A stretch of 64,000 nucleotides of DNA, from assembly GCF_048773025.1 (NCBI RefSeq), contig NC_133541.1, forward strand, positions 113,119,912 to 113,183,911, written 5' to 3'. The notes under the pieces were generated by a model, which was not told the origin of the DNA, did not search any database, and saw nothing but the letters and a program-made list of their open reading frames with translations. A program made the translations under genes and the position numbers. Origin of the DNA: Camelus bactrianus (taxonomy: Eukaryota; Chordata; Mammalia; Artiodactyla; Camelidae). This document shows, piece by piece, positions 12,601-24,570 of this stretch (positions are counted from its first letter, which is position 1; the number at the start of each line of letters is the position of its first letter).

Positions 12601-15600
12601 AGCTCTGTGAAATAAAACATATCACCATCTCCAGAATGAAGTATCTGTGTTTCCCAACTTCACCTGCTCCTCAGCATGACCTGGGGGAGCTTGCTAAAAT
12701 TACCTATTTTATTGCCCAACCTTGAGTCAGAATCTCTGAGGTTGAGATCCGTGGAAGTGTACATCACCAAGTTCTCCAGGTCATTCTGATGTCACTGACC
12801 ACTCAGTGTTTGAGGACCACCGGACAGCCTCTTCTAAGACTATCTCCATCTCTGAGGATCTGTGAAACATTTTCACTGCAGCAAATGTGAAGCCCCTTGG
12901 TTTAACTGAGCATCAGTGATTGTTCTAAACCAAATCATACTATTGAAGGGAGAGCCAGGCAAATGTAGCTCCAGATCATAAGGAGGACATCCTGCTCCTT
13001 CTTGGGTACCTAGATCTCTGCTCACTGTGATCTTCAAGGTATCCTCCTGTAAGGCTTTCCACCCACTAGCGCTGCGAACCCCGTTGGCTACGTTGTATGA
13101 GACATGGCCAGTGGCACCCTGTTTCTCCCTGACCCAGGTGTCACAAATTTCCAGCTATTCCTCTCTGGGAGAAGGTGAGCAGAGCCTTAAGAGTTGCCCA
13201 GGGAGGAAGCAAAACGAGATACTTGCTGGGTTTTTCAGAGTGGACTCACATGATCAAAGGTCAGTCCAAATTCAGACCAGCCTGGAGCCTTCCCTGAACT
13301 CATCATCTCCTTCCTTTGCCACAGTGGAGATGTTTCACAGACTACAAACGCTGTGGAAGCCCCGCAAGAAGCCAGGAAAAAAATTATCATCACCCTCAAC
13401 TGTGTTAGCTGTGCAGAACCCGCGCACTTGAAACCAATACCTTCTAAAATATGAGCTTGTTCCTATGAACATTTGGTAAATTAATAAAAAATATGGGACA
13501 GAATTATTTCTACTGGAGATTCAACGTCTTATTTTCCCAAGTACCACAATGTAGAAGGGGGCATCAGACTTACTCATAAAGAAAGACTCGATAGAAAAAC
13601 TGGCAAAGGATAAAACAGGCAATTCAAAGGTAAGGAAATATGAATGGCCAGTAAATTTTACCTATTAGACTGGTAAAAATTTAAAACACTGATAATATCA
13701 AGTGTTGGCCAGACAGGGACCTAGGAGATGGCTTAGCCTACCTGGAGTGAAGTGGGGTGTGAATGCAAATAGCCATATTCCGGGGCAACGTGGCAGTTTC
13801 TGTCAACACTAAATATGCATGTGACCTAGCTGAGCCTGGGCGATTTCCTATTTTGTTCTCTATTCTAGAAAAGCACACGTGCGCGAGGAGACCCATCTGC
13901 CAACGTGACCGTAGCGTCATAGGTACGCCAATGAAATGAACAACGTGTGTGGGGGCGTGGCCAACCTGCGGCACAGTCATTCCATGGAACCACATCTAGA
14001 AAATTAATAGAATCAGAGTTGTATCCGTCGGCGTGAAAATGCCAAGCCTTATGAATGCATGAAAAGGGGAAATTTCAAACAGACACATAAAGAACAAACT
14101 CTTTTATAAAATAAATAAACCCGTTTGCAGATTTTTGTGGGCACAGATGTGTGCAGGTAAATGTCTAGAAAAGTTTCTGGTGGGACTACACAGCCAACTC
14201 TGTCAGTACGTCCGTGATCAGAGGCGAGGGCCTGGGGTTGGGGGTCTCAGTGAGAGGGATTTTAGCTTTACAGCATTTTAATTTTTCCACCGAGGGGGTT
14301 TCTGTATTACTCATTAGATTAAAAATAAGTGTTTTTAAAAAAAGGGAAGCAGGTGTGGCAGTAAAACACCCATTAGACTTACAAGGAAAACCTCACTCTG
14401 CCAGTTACTGGTTTTGCTTTCTTTGGAAGACAGCCACAACAATCCTAACCTTATTACCACCACAAAACAGCGGGGCCAGATGATCCTCACCTCAGAAATG
14501 CTTCTCAAGTTCCGACGAGATGAAGTGTTAGATGCCACATGAAATTACTAAACGATTAGTGCGAGTAACCAAGCACTTCAGAATTTATAATTAGGATAAG
14601 AAACTATTCCTTCCAGCTGTAAAAGTATCCTTGGAGCAAAGGATCATTGGTATTAAACCAATTTCCCTCTTTTAGGAATCACCCAGGATAGTAGCAAAAA
14701 CCCAGATTCCGGTGCCAGCCTGGTTCCTTCTCTAGCTGGTGACCTTAAGCAAGGCACTTCCCCAGTCTGAGTTCTCGGTTTCACCATCTACGGAATGAAG
14801 GGTTTGACTTGGCATCTTTTAAGAGCACATCTTGCTCTGATCCTCGGTAGGTGTGAGCAGTCAGTGTCTTCTAAAACGGTTGTTTTTAAAAAGGCACACA
14901 CACACAAAAAAACCAAACAGAGATCATTCACCAGATGCTGCCTTCTTCAAGTACAGTTGAAGCCCATTCAGTCAGTGTCCAGCTGGCAGCTGGAAATGTG
15001 GACATAGCAACTTTCAGCATCACCAAACCCTCCACGCCGACAGCTCCCCGGACAAGATAAAGACCAATCGAAAACAATGATAAAGAAAATGACAGGAAAC
15101 ACTTTCATCCCCTTAACTCCAAAAGAGGGTCTGGGGAGAGAGGAAGCTAAGTGAGCAATTACTGCGGGGTGACAAGTTCCCTAACGGGGGGACTCCAGGG
15201 AGGACTGGAACTCGTAGCAGAACCACTTAAACCAGTTAGGAAGCTACGGGTGGTCAGGAAAAGCCTGACTTAGGTGGAGACCTGAGGATGCATGGAGTTA
15301 CAGAGGAAAGAAAGGCCGAAAGAACACTATGACAGAGGCTTGTTTCTCGTGGAATGTAGGTGTTTACACCTGAAGCACATTTGAAAGATTCATGTGCAGG
15401 TAACGATGAACTTTTAAAACTACAAGGGACATTAGACATTGTCTAATCCTAAAATCATGGATAGTTAAACTGGTCTTAACCAGGTCCCTCATTTCATGCA
15501 CGGAAGGGCCATTGTCCCCAATGTCAGTGGTTAGTGACCGAGACCTGACTCCCGCTCAGCCCAGAGCCTTCTGCCCTACAGCAGCAGGATGTGAAGGTTT

Positions 15601-16139
15601 ACAAGGGTCCATGCCAAGTGGACATTTGCATCATCCCAAACCTGGGAACAACGTGTGGAAAAGGTAAACCTCACCTTGACGCCTGACCCCCAGCAAAATA
15701 AAACAAAGCAAGAAGCAAACAAAAACTCCTAAAGACAAAGAGAAAAATAAGAATTATAATAAGGGCTTTTACCAGAACAAATTCCCCTGGCTCTGACTGT
15801 GCCAATGATACCTGCAAAGGAAGTTTCCCCATTTTATCTGACCCTTTATTTCTGTGTCTCTATTTAAATTGCCATTTCTGGTATGAACTTAAATACTCCC
15901 ACCCTAAAATCCCCAAACCGGTCTCAGAATAAACCCTGTATAACAAAGGAAGGGAGAAACTCTCCAAAGAAGAGACCCAAGTGGAGGCAGGCATGAAGTG
16001 GGCTCCTGCCTCGCCGAGGCCCAGATCAGCCATGTCAATCCATCCCAGCGACGCCGGCGTGGACGGCCTGCGGACACTTACTCAGATAAAGCCGCCCGAG
16101 CTCCATCACCAGCCAGAGAATCAGAGGCCCTTGGGACAT
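6579..16139 (-). CDS. TIMD4: TIMD4 (TIM-4), 5' part: five coding exons
   Basis: Type I membrane receptor of macrophages and antigen-presenting cells that binds phosphatidylserine on apoptotic cells. Coding exons on the minus strand: 16082-16139, 11584-11925, 9124-9396, 7703-7786 and 6579-6638, all joined in phase 1 (817 nt, about 272 residues). Order: signal peptide (1-19), IgV (about 20-133), Thr/Pro-rich mucin stalk (134-272). The protein reads closely like human TIM-4: CWGKGQCP, RGD, WFND, and a mucin exon ending GPILTA. The transmembrane and cytoplasmic exons were not recognised in 1-6578 and probably lie beyond the left edge. HAVCR1 follows upstream in the same orientation, as in human. 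Identity is firm; the 3' end is missing and the fifth exon has an odd acceptor. Confidence 0.95.
6639..7702. other. TIMD4 intron 4
   Basis: Holds a MIR (6760-6970) and a short TGTC tetranucleotide run at about 7494-7525. No further coding signal seen. Confidence 0.7.
6760..6970 (-). repeat. MIR SINE (minus)
   Basis: Reverse-complement MIR: 'ctgacattgttctaagtgat', 'gcacagagagattaagtaac', 'ttcccaaagtcacacagcag', 'acccaggcagtgtgaacc'. It lies in the TIMD4 intron between exons 4 and 5. Confidence 0.8.
7703..7786 (-). CDS. TIMD4: TIMD4 stalk exon 4
   Basis: 84 nt, phase 1-1, with acceptor CTTCCAG and donor AAAG|GTATGT. It encodes (E)SETVIPSSTSQRSTEETSG then DTALFTAK, collinear with human ESETVLPSDSWSSVESTSAD-TVLLTSK. 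It continues the Ser/Thr-rich stalk. Confidence 0.88.
7787..9123. other. TIMD4 intron 3
   Basis: Holds a GGGA run (about 8262-8286), a CA run (about 8582-8603) and a fossil MaLR LTR (8605-8990). No gene signal. Confidence 0.7.
8605..8990 (+). mobile_element. fossil ERVL-MaLR solo LTR (MLT1/MST-like)
   Basis: LTR landmarks in order: 'gggctgaattttgtccccc', 'gatgggccctaatccactcc', 'tgtccttataaaaagctagg', 'cagacttctagcctccag', 'tctgttgtttaaagccacc', 'agccctagcaaactaac'. No internal region follows, so it is a solitary LTR, old and diverged. It sits inside a TIMD4 intron. Confidence 0.8.
9124..9396 (-). CDS. TIMD4: TIMD4 mucin exon
   Basis: 273 nt, phase 1-1, with a TTGCAG acceptor and a GCAG|GTACCT donor. 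Residues 134-224 are Thr/Pro-rich (starts APPTTRATTTRRPTTTTT, ends LPTEGPILTA), a dense O-glycosylation stalk. The end matches human TIM-4 GPILTAESETV across the next junction. Runs of ACC/ACA codons make the opposite strand look open; that is a shadow. Confidence 0.93.
9555..10175 (+). repeat. LINE-2 3' fragment
   Basis: L2 phrases: 'tcagtcccctgcttaaaac', 'ctcacccacaaggccccacc', 'agctgaaaggacacttctgc', 'ctgtaagctccatggggag', 'tgcatgagtgagtaaatgg'. Old insertion in the TIMD4 intron. Confidence 0.75.
10225..10380 (+). repeat. L1 3' tail fragment
   Basis: 'aacaacagtatattgcacac' followed by an A-rich aataaaatta tail, resembling an L1 3' end. Confidence 0.45.
11584..11925 (-). CDS. TIMD4: TIMD4 IgV-domain exon
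   Basis: 342 nt, phase 1 on both sides, with a CACAG acceptor and a GAGAG|GTGAGC donor. It encodes the whole IgV fold, residues 20-133. The six TIM cysteines are at 40, 53, 59, 64, 111 and 112. The WFND motif at 119-122 forms the metal-dependent phosphatidylserine pocket in this family. RGD at 92-94 is in the same place as the integrin-binding RGD of human TIM-4 (IPRGDVSL versus IGRGDISL here). An open frame continues a little past the donor but is intron. Confidence 0.96.
11926..16081. other. TIMD4 intron 1
   Basis: Between signal-peptide and IgV exons. Contains a MER5A-like element (about 12640-12830), a decayed L1 scrap (about 13540-13720), a MIR scrap (about 14705-14800) and unassigned sequence. 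Open frames inside show no family resemblance. Confidence 0.6.
12640..12830 (+). repeat. MER5A-like hAT-Charlie MITE
   Basis: 'cctgggggagcttgctaaaa', 'gagtcagaatctctgaggtt' and 'caggtcattctgatgtcac' follow the MER5A order. It is a non-autonomous DNA transposon relic. Confidence 0.6.
16082..16139 (-). CDS. TIMD4: TIMD4 first coding exon (signal peptide)
   Basis: Reads MSQGPLILWLVMELGRLYL plus one base, ending at a strong donor (CTGA|GTAAGT). Human TIM-4 begins MSKEPLILWLMIEFWWLYL, so start and frame are secure. Phase 1 joins the A to CT of the next exon (Thr), giving LTPAASEIVV, parallel to human LTPVTSETVV. The hydrophobic core is residues 5-14. It is too short for an ordinary ORF scan. Confidence 0.93.
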
Positions 16140-16190
16140 TGTGACTGTTGGCAGGCTCCAGAAAGCTGTCGGTCTGTCCCAATTCCATGT

Positions 16191-16196
16191 CTTATA
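16191..16196 (-). promoter_or_regulatory. candidate TATA-like box of TIMD4
   Basis: The minus strand reads GGAGTATAAGACATGG here, about 52 bases before the start codon. A start site about 30 bases downstream would leave a 5' UTR of roughly 20 nt. This is pattern only; no transcript evidence is available. Confidence 0.3.
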
Positions 16197-16329
16197 CTCC
16201 AGTTAATGCTGACAGGGCGGGACCTTGGGGTTTCATTTCTCTTTTTGCCTCATAATCTTCCCTTTCCCCCTCCTGAAGGGCCTTGCTCATTCTGGGATGT
16301 GTGATAAAATGTGCTGTGCTCTCTCTCCT

Positions 16330-16500
16330 GGCCGTGAGCATGTGTGTGCACACGTGTGGAGCGGCGGCGTGGGCGTACGTGTCCTCCTTGTCGGCTCGGG
16401 TGTGTGTGTGGGGTGTGTGTGAGGGGGGTGTGTGGGGGGGTCCTACAGGCACGGTGCGCATCTCTGCGTGTGCATGTGTGTGCACGCGTGTGTCAAAGAT
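16330..16500. repeat. GT/GC-rich alternating purine-pyrimidine tract upstream of TIMD4
   Basis: Dense TG/CG alternation (gtgtgtgcacacgtgtgg, gtgtgtgtggggtgtgtgtg, gtgtgtgcacgcgtgtgtc) about 190-360 bases upstream of the TIMD4 start codon. Open frames across it are artefacts of the repeat. Confidence 0.75.
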
Positions 16501-17034
16501 GCGTCAGCCACGGGCCTCCTGCCTACTGTGCAGCTGATGATAAAAGGCAATTAACTCTCCCCGCTGGTAGTGGTTCACACCTGGACTCCGTGTCAGAGCC
16601 AAAGGAGAGTGAGACAGGAATTTGGCTCTGCTCCCATTCTGGGCTCTCTCTCACCCAGACTCTTGGCCCCCTTGCCCTGATAATGGAGACAGAAAAGCAG
16701 GACTGCCATTGGCCATCACATAAGCCAAAACCACGGAGTTTATGGGGTTGGGAAAGAGAAGGTCAACAGAGGCAGCCTATGGTGATAGTTACAAGACAGG
16801 CTGAGGTAACAAACAAGCCCAAGGTCTGGGCCCAATTCCGCCACTTGGGAGTGAAGCCACTGGGTGGGGAAAAGCACAAAAGACAATTCATGAACTGGGT
16901 TTCAGGCTTGAACCAGATGAGATTTATGACCCTTCTGGACTCAGCCATACATCCAGCACCACAGAACCTGTTAGAGGAGGAATCAAATCAATGCTCACCA
17001 ACCAGGTGTATTTTCTAAAACAGGTTCATCTCAT

Positions 17035-17290
17035 CCTCGTTAGTTCTTGAATGCTTACTCACATGCCAGGCACTCTGCCACATGATCTAGATGTATGATT
17101 TAACGGTCACAACCCCAAGAAAAAGATAGTATTATTTTCCCCATTTAACAGATGAGGAAACTGCGGCTTAAAGGAGTTAAGTCAATGATGTTCACAGCAA
17201 AAATGTTGCACAAACAGAGCTCAAACCCAGGACTTTCTGATCCCAAAGTCCCTGCTCTTAATCACTGCACCCTTCTTGGATCTGTGACCC
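17035..17290 (-). repeat. MIR SINE (minus)
   Basis: 'gaatgcttactcacatgcca', 'attttccccatttaacagat', 'gaggaaactgcggcttaaag', 'caaacccaggactttctg': reverse-complement MIR, about 900 bases upstream of the TIMD4 start codon. Confidence 0.8.
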
Positions 17291-18599
17291 AGAGGGTAAT
17301 GCACCATGAGACCAAGCATACCAGCAGCCAGCTCCTATCTAGCCCCAGAGAAGGAATTTAAGAATGCATGAATATTCAAGATATTAAAAAAAATTCTTAT
17401 TTGATTGTAACCAGCCAAACAAGGCTTAAAACTTCAAATTGCTCACCCTGAAGGTATTGGTGAAAATACAAATACTGGGTGAGGCTATGGACTCAGAGAA
17501 GCCAGAAAACAAGGAGGAAGGAATGAAAAGAGAGGGACTCAGAGACAGTCTTTCCACTGAATGACCCCAGAACTGTCCTTTTCCCACCCTATTCCCAGGA
17601 AACTGGGGGACTTAATCTCTGGATACAGTAAATGCCCCAAATAAAACACTCAAAGGTACTGATATTTGGGTGTCCTCTGACAGTATCACCCAGTCCCTCT
17701 TTAATAAAGGCACCCGTGCACGAATCTCAGTCACACGTGCTTGCACTATCAATTAGTTTTTAGGGTGTCACTGTATAATATGAACAGACAACCAAGAACC
17801 TTCAGACATTGTAGGCAAGTCTTCAGTCTGAAAAAAAATATAAAAGCAACAGAAAGAGCAGAAGAAAACTGAAACACACACACAAATATCTTTCAAGAAA
17901 AAAACAGAAAGAACAGAGAAGCTATAAAAAGGAAAAATCAGAGAAAAAGAGCTCTTAGAAATTAAAAACATTATACTTAACCCAAAATTTTGTGGAAGGT
18001 TTGAAAAGTAAATTTAAGGATGTTTTTCTAGAAAATGGAACCCATCTACGAAATCAGACGACTAGAGGTGTTTCAGACTGCTAGGTATTTTGAAAATAGA
18101 TTTTGTAAATCTTTGACAGATAGAACATTTGAAATGAATTTGGATGGATAATTAGGAAATTAAGAAAACGGCAAAAACGAGGCAATTATGACAACCAGGA
18201 ACAATAAAATGTTGTAAAAGAAAGAATATGTAATTACAGTACATTTATTCAATGTGAAAGATACTTATAAGGTCAGAATTATAAAAACTCTGGCTACTGG
18301 TTTAACATAAAATGGTTATATGACTACATTGGAAAGATAGGCAGAGAGAAAGTCGGGGTGGGTGGGTGCAAGAATGTCAAACTGTTATTTACCCTTACAG
18401 GAGGTCAACAGATAATGCCTAGATTGATCAAATACTATCAGCCCAAGCACATTATTAGTAATATGGAGGTAAGAAACAGAAGAAAAAAACTTGAAGAGTT
18501 TAAATTTTATCAGAAGGAAGAGGAAAGGAATTTACTATAGTCTAGTAATAAGCCTTTTAAAATAACTAAATTACTCTAAGTAATTTACAGTGTTTTATT

Positions 18600-19560
18600 T
18601 ACATGTCATTTAGACTACATGAATTTGTCAAATGTACACACTGAGCACACCTAGCACCCAGATCTTTGTTTCTGATACCACTCTCCAGTAGAAGGAACTA
18701 GAGCTCCTTGGAAAAGTGGCCGATTCTAGGACAGAGGCAGGAAATGTTTAAGGTGAGTCTAGCATCTTACAGCACTGGAAAGTATGGAAGTGCTAAACAA
18801 ATTAAAATAAAAATCTACAGTTTAACAGTAGGATTGTTAAAGGGACAAGGAGAAACTAAAAGAGCTCCCAAGGACCAAAGCTGGAACAAAATTTAAAAAA
18901 TAGAACTGGATTATAACCCAAAGTATATAATAAATACCAATGAACCCAGATGGATATAAATAAGTGATTGAATCAATAAAGTGGGGGGAAGGGACACATC
19001 TCCCTGGAAGAATTGCAAATAACTCATGCAGATACTCCCTCCTCAAGGACGTGAAGCGTAACTCCCACTCCTTAATTGTGACCTGGACACAGTGAACTTT
19101 CCCCCAACAAAATACAGTGTGGAGAGGGAGAAAAAAAGACTACCTTCGCAGCGGAGGAACTTGGCAAACCCTGCTGCTGGCAGGAGGTCAACATCAACAT
19201 CAACATCAGAGATAAGGCATGTTGACAGTATGGCCTTATCTGTACGGCCCTGGATAAGATGTGACGTAAATGGCCCTTGACCTCTGCGGTTTTCCTCCCA
19301 AGAACCCACAACCCAGGTCAAGGTATGAAAAAAACATCAGACACAGCCTAGCTGAAGGGCATTCTACAAAATACCTCTGGACATTGGTCAGTGATGGTTG
19401 TCAATGTTCATCCACGAATTGTAACAAATATACCAGGCTAACGTAAGATGGTAACAGTAGGGGAAACAAGACGTGGGGTATATGGGAGCTCTCTGTACTA
19501 TCTTCACAATTTTCTCTGTCAATCCGAAGCTGTTCTAAAAGTTTGTTTTTTAAGAAGTGC
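18600..19560 (+). repeat. old L1 3' region
   Basis: Right end reads 'gggagctctctgtactatct' then 'gttctaaaagtttgtttttt', the 3' UTR of an L1M-type element. The left boundary is uncertain. Confidence 0.5.
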
Positions 19561-21164
19561 ATATATTTTTATCTTAGAAATGAAAATGTTAATAGTAATT
19601 TGGAATCTGGAAGGAGTCGTGCACTGGAAAATAGAATAAGCTTTGTTTTCTTCTCTTTCCAAGATAGGATAAGTGGACAGGCTTCGGAGAATTCACAAAC
19701 ATACTAATATTGGATGCTTCATTTGTATTACTATATTAAAGCATATTATTTTTGAGAGAGGGTCCATATGAGTCCTAAGTGTTTCATGTCTCTGCCAACT
19801 TCTTTTTCTGTGTGTGGAATTTGCCTCTGGAGACCCGGTGCTCCCTCTTTCTCAGTCAACACAGTTCAGTCGGCACTGATTTCATCTGTGGTCAGGGTGA
19901 TTGGCTCAAGGATGGACAAGTGACCCAAACAAAGCCAAGCATACACAGCCTTATCACATTTACTGGAACTTTTGAGCAACAGGGACCCTTTCTGTCTTCC
20001 ACTGTTCTTTGGGCCGTGAGGACATGAGCTTGAAGCCACTGTTAGTCATCGTGCCACCAATGGGGGCAGTCTGCTTGGTCAGAGAACCCAGCAGGCAGAA
20101 GGCAAGTGGAGAAAGAGACAAAACCTAGACCTCGACAAGGTTTGAGCCTCTGAAATAAGGCACATCAGTGTGCCAATAAATCCCATTGGGGGCTTAAGCC
20201 AATTTGTGTTGAGCTTCCTGTCATTTGGGATCAGAAGACCCCCAAGTCTAAACCTAGAAGGACCTCTACAAAGTGGCAAGTTAACAGACAATAAAGCACA
20301 TTGTGATAAGATGTGACAAGGAAAGGACAGAACACCATGGAATTGTTGGGAAAAGACTCCTAGCCCAGTTTCAAAGATGGAAGGAGAGAGTCAAGGACAC
20401 TGTTAAAGTCTAGACCTAAAGCACATTGGAGATGACTGGGGTGGGTTAGAAAGAATTTCAGGCAGAGTGAGGAGCATATAAAAGTTCATTGGTGATAACT
20501 GCAAGGCACTTGTGACTAACTGAAGAATTTCAGCTCTTCAGGTATGTATTATAGTATTTAGAAGTAACTGTGGAACTTACATGTTCTCAACAACAACAAA
20601 AAATTAAGGGAAAAAAATTAGCATAAAATCACATAGGGCTATGTGTAGACCAACAATGAGACCACAGAGTGGCCCAAGGACTACGATTGGCATGTGTATG
20701 TGTCCATTTCACTATGGCTGGACCACAAGGAGGAGGGAAGAAGTGGAAGTACCAAGGGAGGAGACTGGACCACAGATGAGGTCAGATCACGAAGGGCCTG
20801 AAAAGCCGCATGATGGAGTATGGGCACTGTCCTGATGGCAAAGAGGAATCCTTCTTTGGTAGATGATCATTGAACTTGAGAGCGAAACCTATAAAAAAAA
20901 AAGGAATTGCACAATTGGGAGTCTTTTCATTAAAATGGTGTTCAGAATTCACTAGTTGTATGATCTCTTAAGTCTTCTCCTGCTTGTACAGTCGCTGACT
21001 GTGTATTCTCTTGAGGTCAGGAAATGACTTTAACCTGAGAAGGGAGCAATTTCATGGATTCTCTTAGAGTATTGCCAACCTTCTTATTGTCAATCAGGGA
21101 GGTCTACTCAGCTGGCTTCCTCTCAGTCTGTGACCCTTGCATCAGCTTCCTTATTTTCTGTGAT

Positions 21165-21400
21165 TTCCTGTGGGCTGGGAAATCAGACTGCATGGGTTCC
21201 ATCTTGACCACATAGTATCTGTGTGGCTCTGAGCAAGTTACCTAATCTCCCTGTGCTCAATTATCCCTCTGTGAAATGGAGATAAGACTTCCTACATCTT
21301 GGATTGCTATGAGTAACAAATGAGATGGTCCATGGAAAGAAATCAGCAGAGTACCAGGCAAATAGTAAACACCCAACAAATGTTAGTTATTATTCAAGTA
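21165..21400 (+). repeat. MIR SINE
   Basis: 'ctctgagcaagttacctaat', 'tgtgctcaattatccctctg', 'tgaaatggagataagacttc' and 'cacccaacaaatgttagtta' in MIR order. Confidence 0.75.
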
Positions 21401-24400
21401 GTTGCTAGTTAGGTGGTGGTAGAGGAGCACAAAAGAAAGAATGACCTGTTGTAGTGGATATCTTGTCATTGCCTCCTCAACATCCCTTCCTTTGTGGATC
21501 CAGTCCAGCGTCTGAGCAGATAGGTATAACCCAATCATTCAATCCCTTCGTGAGGATTGGCACAAGGCAAAGAAAATAGGCTGGTTTACTTGGAGAGGCT
21601 AGTTCAGAAACATAAAGAATCATGAATCTTGGGGGGGAAAAGGGGCAAGTGAAGGATCCCTAATTTACTCATCCATCCAAAGCCTGATACACGTGGCCAA
21701 GCCTCTGCTTGCATGCTTTCTTCCAAGCAGTCCTTTCTGCTTCCACACAGCCTTAGTTATTAGGGAAATGAATATTCACTAAGCTGCAGCTATCTGCCAA
21801 GTGCTGTGTTGATCACATATAATCTCAACTATAAACCTGTAAAGGAATTATTACCTTTTACACATATATACAAAGAAAGAGGGATTGCAGAAATGTTAAA
21901 AAAAAAAAAACTCACAATATAGCTTTTCTTGTCTAGTATATTAGTTACAGCTTATTTGAGGACAAGGAGAGAGGGTCACTCACAGTGCCCCAGGGAACAG
22001 GTGACTCCTGACAAGGGCACTCGTGATCTGGAATCCTTACCCCATCAAGAACCTCCCAAAGCATCACTTGTTCTGCTCCTTTCTCAGGTGTCTCTTTCTG
22101 TTTACCTCTGAACAGCTCCCTGGACGAGCTTTCCTCATGATTTCAGCTTGCTCACAGTCCACGACCTACACCACAGCCCCATGTCCTCTCTGTGACCCTC
22201 AGCTCAGTTCTCTGAGCTCACTGACTCATGCTCTCAATGATAAATCCTGGATTCCTGAAAGAGAGCTCCAGTCCCTCCAATTCTCATGTTCCTTGGGAGA
22301 CCTCAGATTGTAGTTCACTGGCAGGCCTGAGGCTGGCTACCCTAGGATCAGCCATGCCCAGGAAAAGAGAGACCTCACGGTGCAGAATACAACCCTTCCA
22401 TTTGCAGTTTGAGCAGTGAGGGCTGTGGATGGGTTACGCTCCTTCACAAGTGGCTGGGGTGAGCTGGCAAAGACTAAGAACTCCAGTACAATATGAATTT
22501 GTTTATGTTTGCTACCAAAGTTGTCAGTTGAATCACTTAGAAATCCATTCAGTTGTGAGTAACAGAGATCCAATTCACCGAAGCCTAAACATACAAAGGG
22601 TTTGCTTTTCCACTCATAACAAGGTCTGGATGTAGGCGACCTATGGATTCAAAATGATGAAGGACTAAGGCTCTTTCCTTTCTGTTCCCCCATGTTGATT
22701 TGGCACAACATGATCACAGAAGGGCTGATAAACTCCTGGACATCAAGTTCATCTTTGGGAAGGAGAATGAGTCAGAGGGCTTCCACATCGTTATTCCTTG
22801 ACTTTTACTGAGGAAGGGAAGACCTTCTAAGGAAAGACCATATAACTTATTATCCAGAACAAAGCTACCAGCCAACTCTCAGATCCAACCTATGCGATGT
22901 CTATGACTGGCTTAGACCAATCAAGGCCACCCCCTGAGCCTGGGGTAGGGACCCAGGTTCTCTGAGATCAAGGGATGAAATACACTGGTTCCTGAAAAAA
23001 TATTAGAATTCTGTTAGGAGAAGGATAGGCTGTTGGTTGAGCAATGAACAGCGTCTTCTTTAACAGAGCACTCCTCCAGGACAAGGAACCACACGTAGGC
23101 ACCCCCTTGCAACTGGCCCAATGCTTCCAATAGATAAGAAGTTCTTTCTGAGTAAATGAATGAATGAACAAATGAATGGATATTTTGACTCATTAAAGAG
23201 AAAAATGAATACAAAATAGAAAGAAGACTGGGGTCGCTGTCAGGAGATACAAAGATTTGAGAAATATCTGTGAGATTTCTCACATTTCTGAACCTCAATT
23301 TCCTCATCTCTAAAATAAGATTGAAAAATCCCTTCACCATAAAGTTGATTTGGGCGTTAAATGAAATGATTTATGAGTAAATTCTTTGAAGTCATAAGGA
23401 ATTCAGAAAAACGGTTTCAATTTATAAGCAATGGAAACAAAGATAGGAGGAAACTGGCGTGAGTCAATCGACCTTAGAAATCATTCTTACAAGGGGGGCT
23501 CCCGCAAATAGAAAAGGAGAAATGGAGCCTGGGAGGATACAGGTTCTCACTGGTACAAGAAGTCATTGTTATGTTGATTTTACCCTCCGAAGATGGAAGA
23601 GAGTTTCCATCTGAATAAGATGGGAAGTGCTGAAATCTTGGAAACCTAACTCGTTCTTCTGGCAAGTCTAGAATTTGGGTTAAGAAACTGAAAGTGGGAG
23701 ACTTAGATATAAGAAAGAAAAAGGACAGCATTCAGCTCCCCTGGGGATATCCTAGCTGGCCCAACCAAAATGAAACCACGACTTCCAGGTTACATTACTA
23801 TATTGTGGGACCTCTACGACTATAGCTGGCTGCCTTTGGCAACTGAGTTCAGTTTGATTTCAGAGAGCTTAGGCATAGCTGTTTTTACAAATATTTCAGT
23901 TAACTTCAGGTCTGTGGTGAAGCAGCATGCCCCACCCCCACCTCCACGATGTTTGGTAACGGCCATTTGACTTGGCCAGTGCCCGTGGCAGAAGTGTCAT
24001 GGGTCACTTGTAGGTAGAAGCCTATAAGAATTGGTGTGCAATTCACTATCCCCCACCCCCACCCCCGACAGAGCAACTGGCTCCAAACCATGAGAGCTCC
24101 ACAAGCCTGGGTCCCTAAGTGAGAGTGACATCAAGCAGGAAGCCCTCCCCTGATGCCCCTCCAGGGACAGAAGCAAAAACAAAAGCAAAATTGTATTGTT
24201 CTAAACCACTAAATTGTCTAACTCCAGTGTAATGTCATGGATCCTCATACTGCTGCAGTCTTGTATGGAAACAGCAACAAGAAAGGGTTACAAACATTCT
24301 TTGAAGTGAGAAAGCTCAGGACTGGAGGCTCTGACCCTTACTGGCCACCTGGCCAACCATGCTACGCCCCCTTTAGCCTTGCCCTTGTTCCTCTGTCAGC

Positions 24401-24408
24401 CTAGACCT

Positions 24409-24570
24409 GTGGTTCTCGAATCCGGCTACCCATTAAAATTACAAGAGGAACTTCAAAAACACGCCCAGGTTCTGCCCCAGCCATTGTGATTTCATTGGTC
24501 TTGGGTGGGACCTAGGCATTAATTTTTCTTTAAGCCAAATGTGCAGCTCAGTTTCAGAGCTGCTTGTCTA
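24409..24570 (+). repeat. MER5A
   Basis: 'ctgtggttctcgaatccggc', 'catt-aaaattacaagagga', 'gttctgccccagccattgtg', 'ggtgggacctaggcattaat' in MER5A order. Confidence 0.7.

Noticed and set aside
16192-17018. Several overlapping open frames, the longest 224 codons
   Set aside because: They depend on the stop-poor GT/GC tract and lie upstream of TIMD4 without splice or family support.
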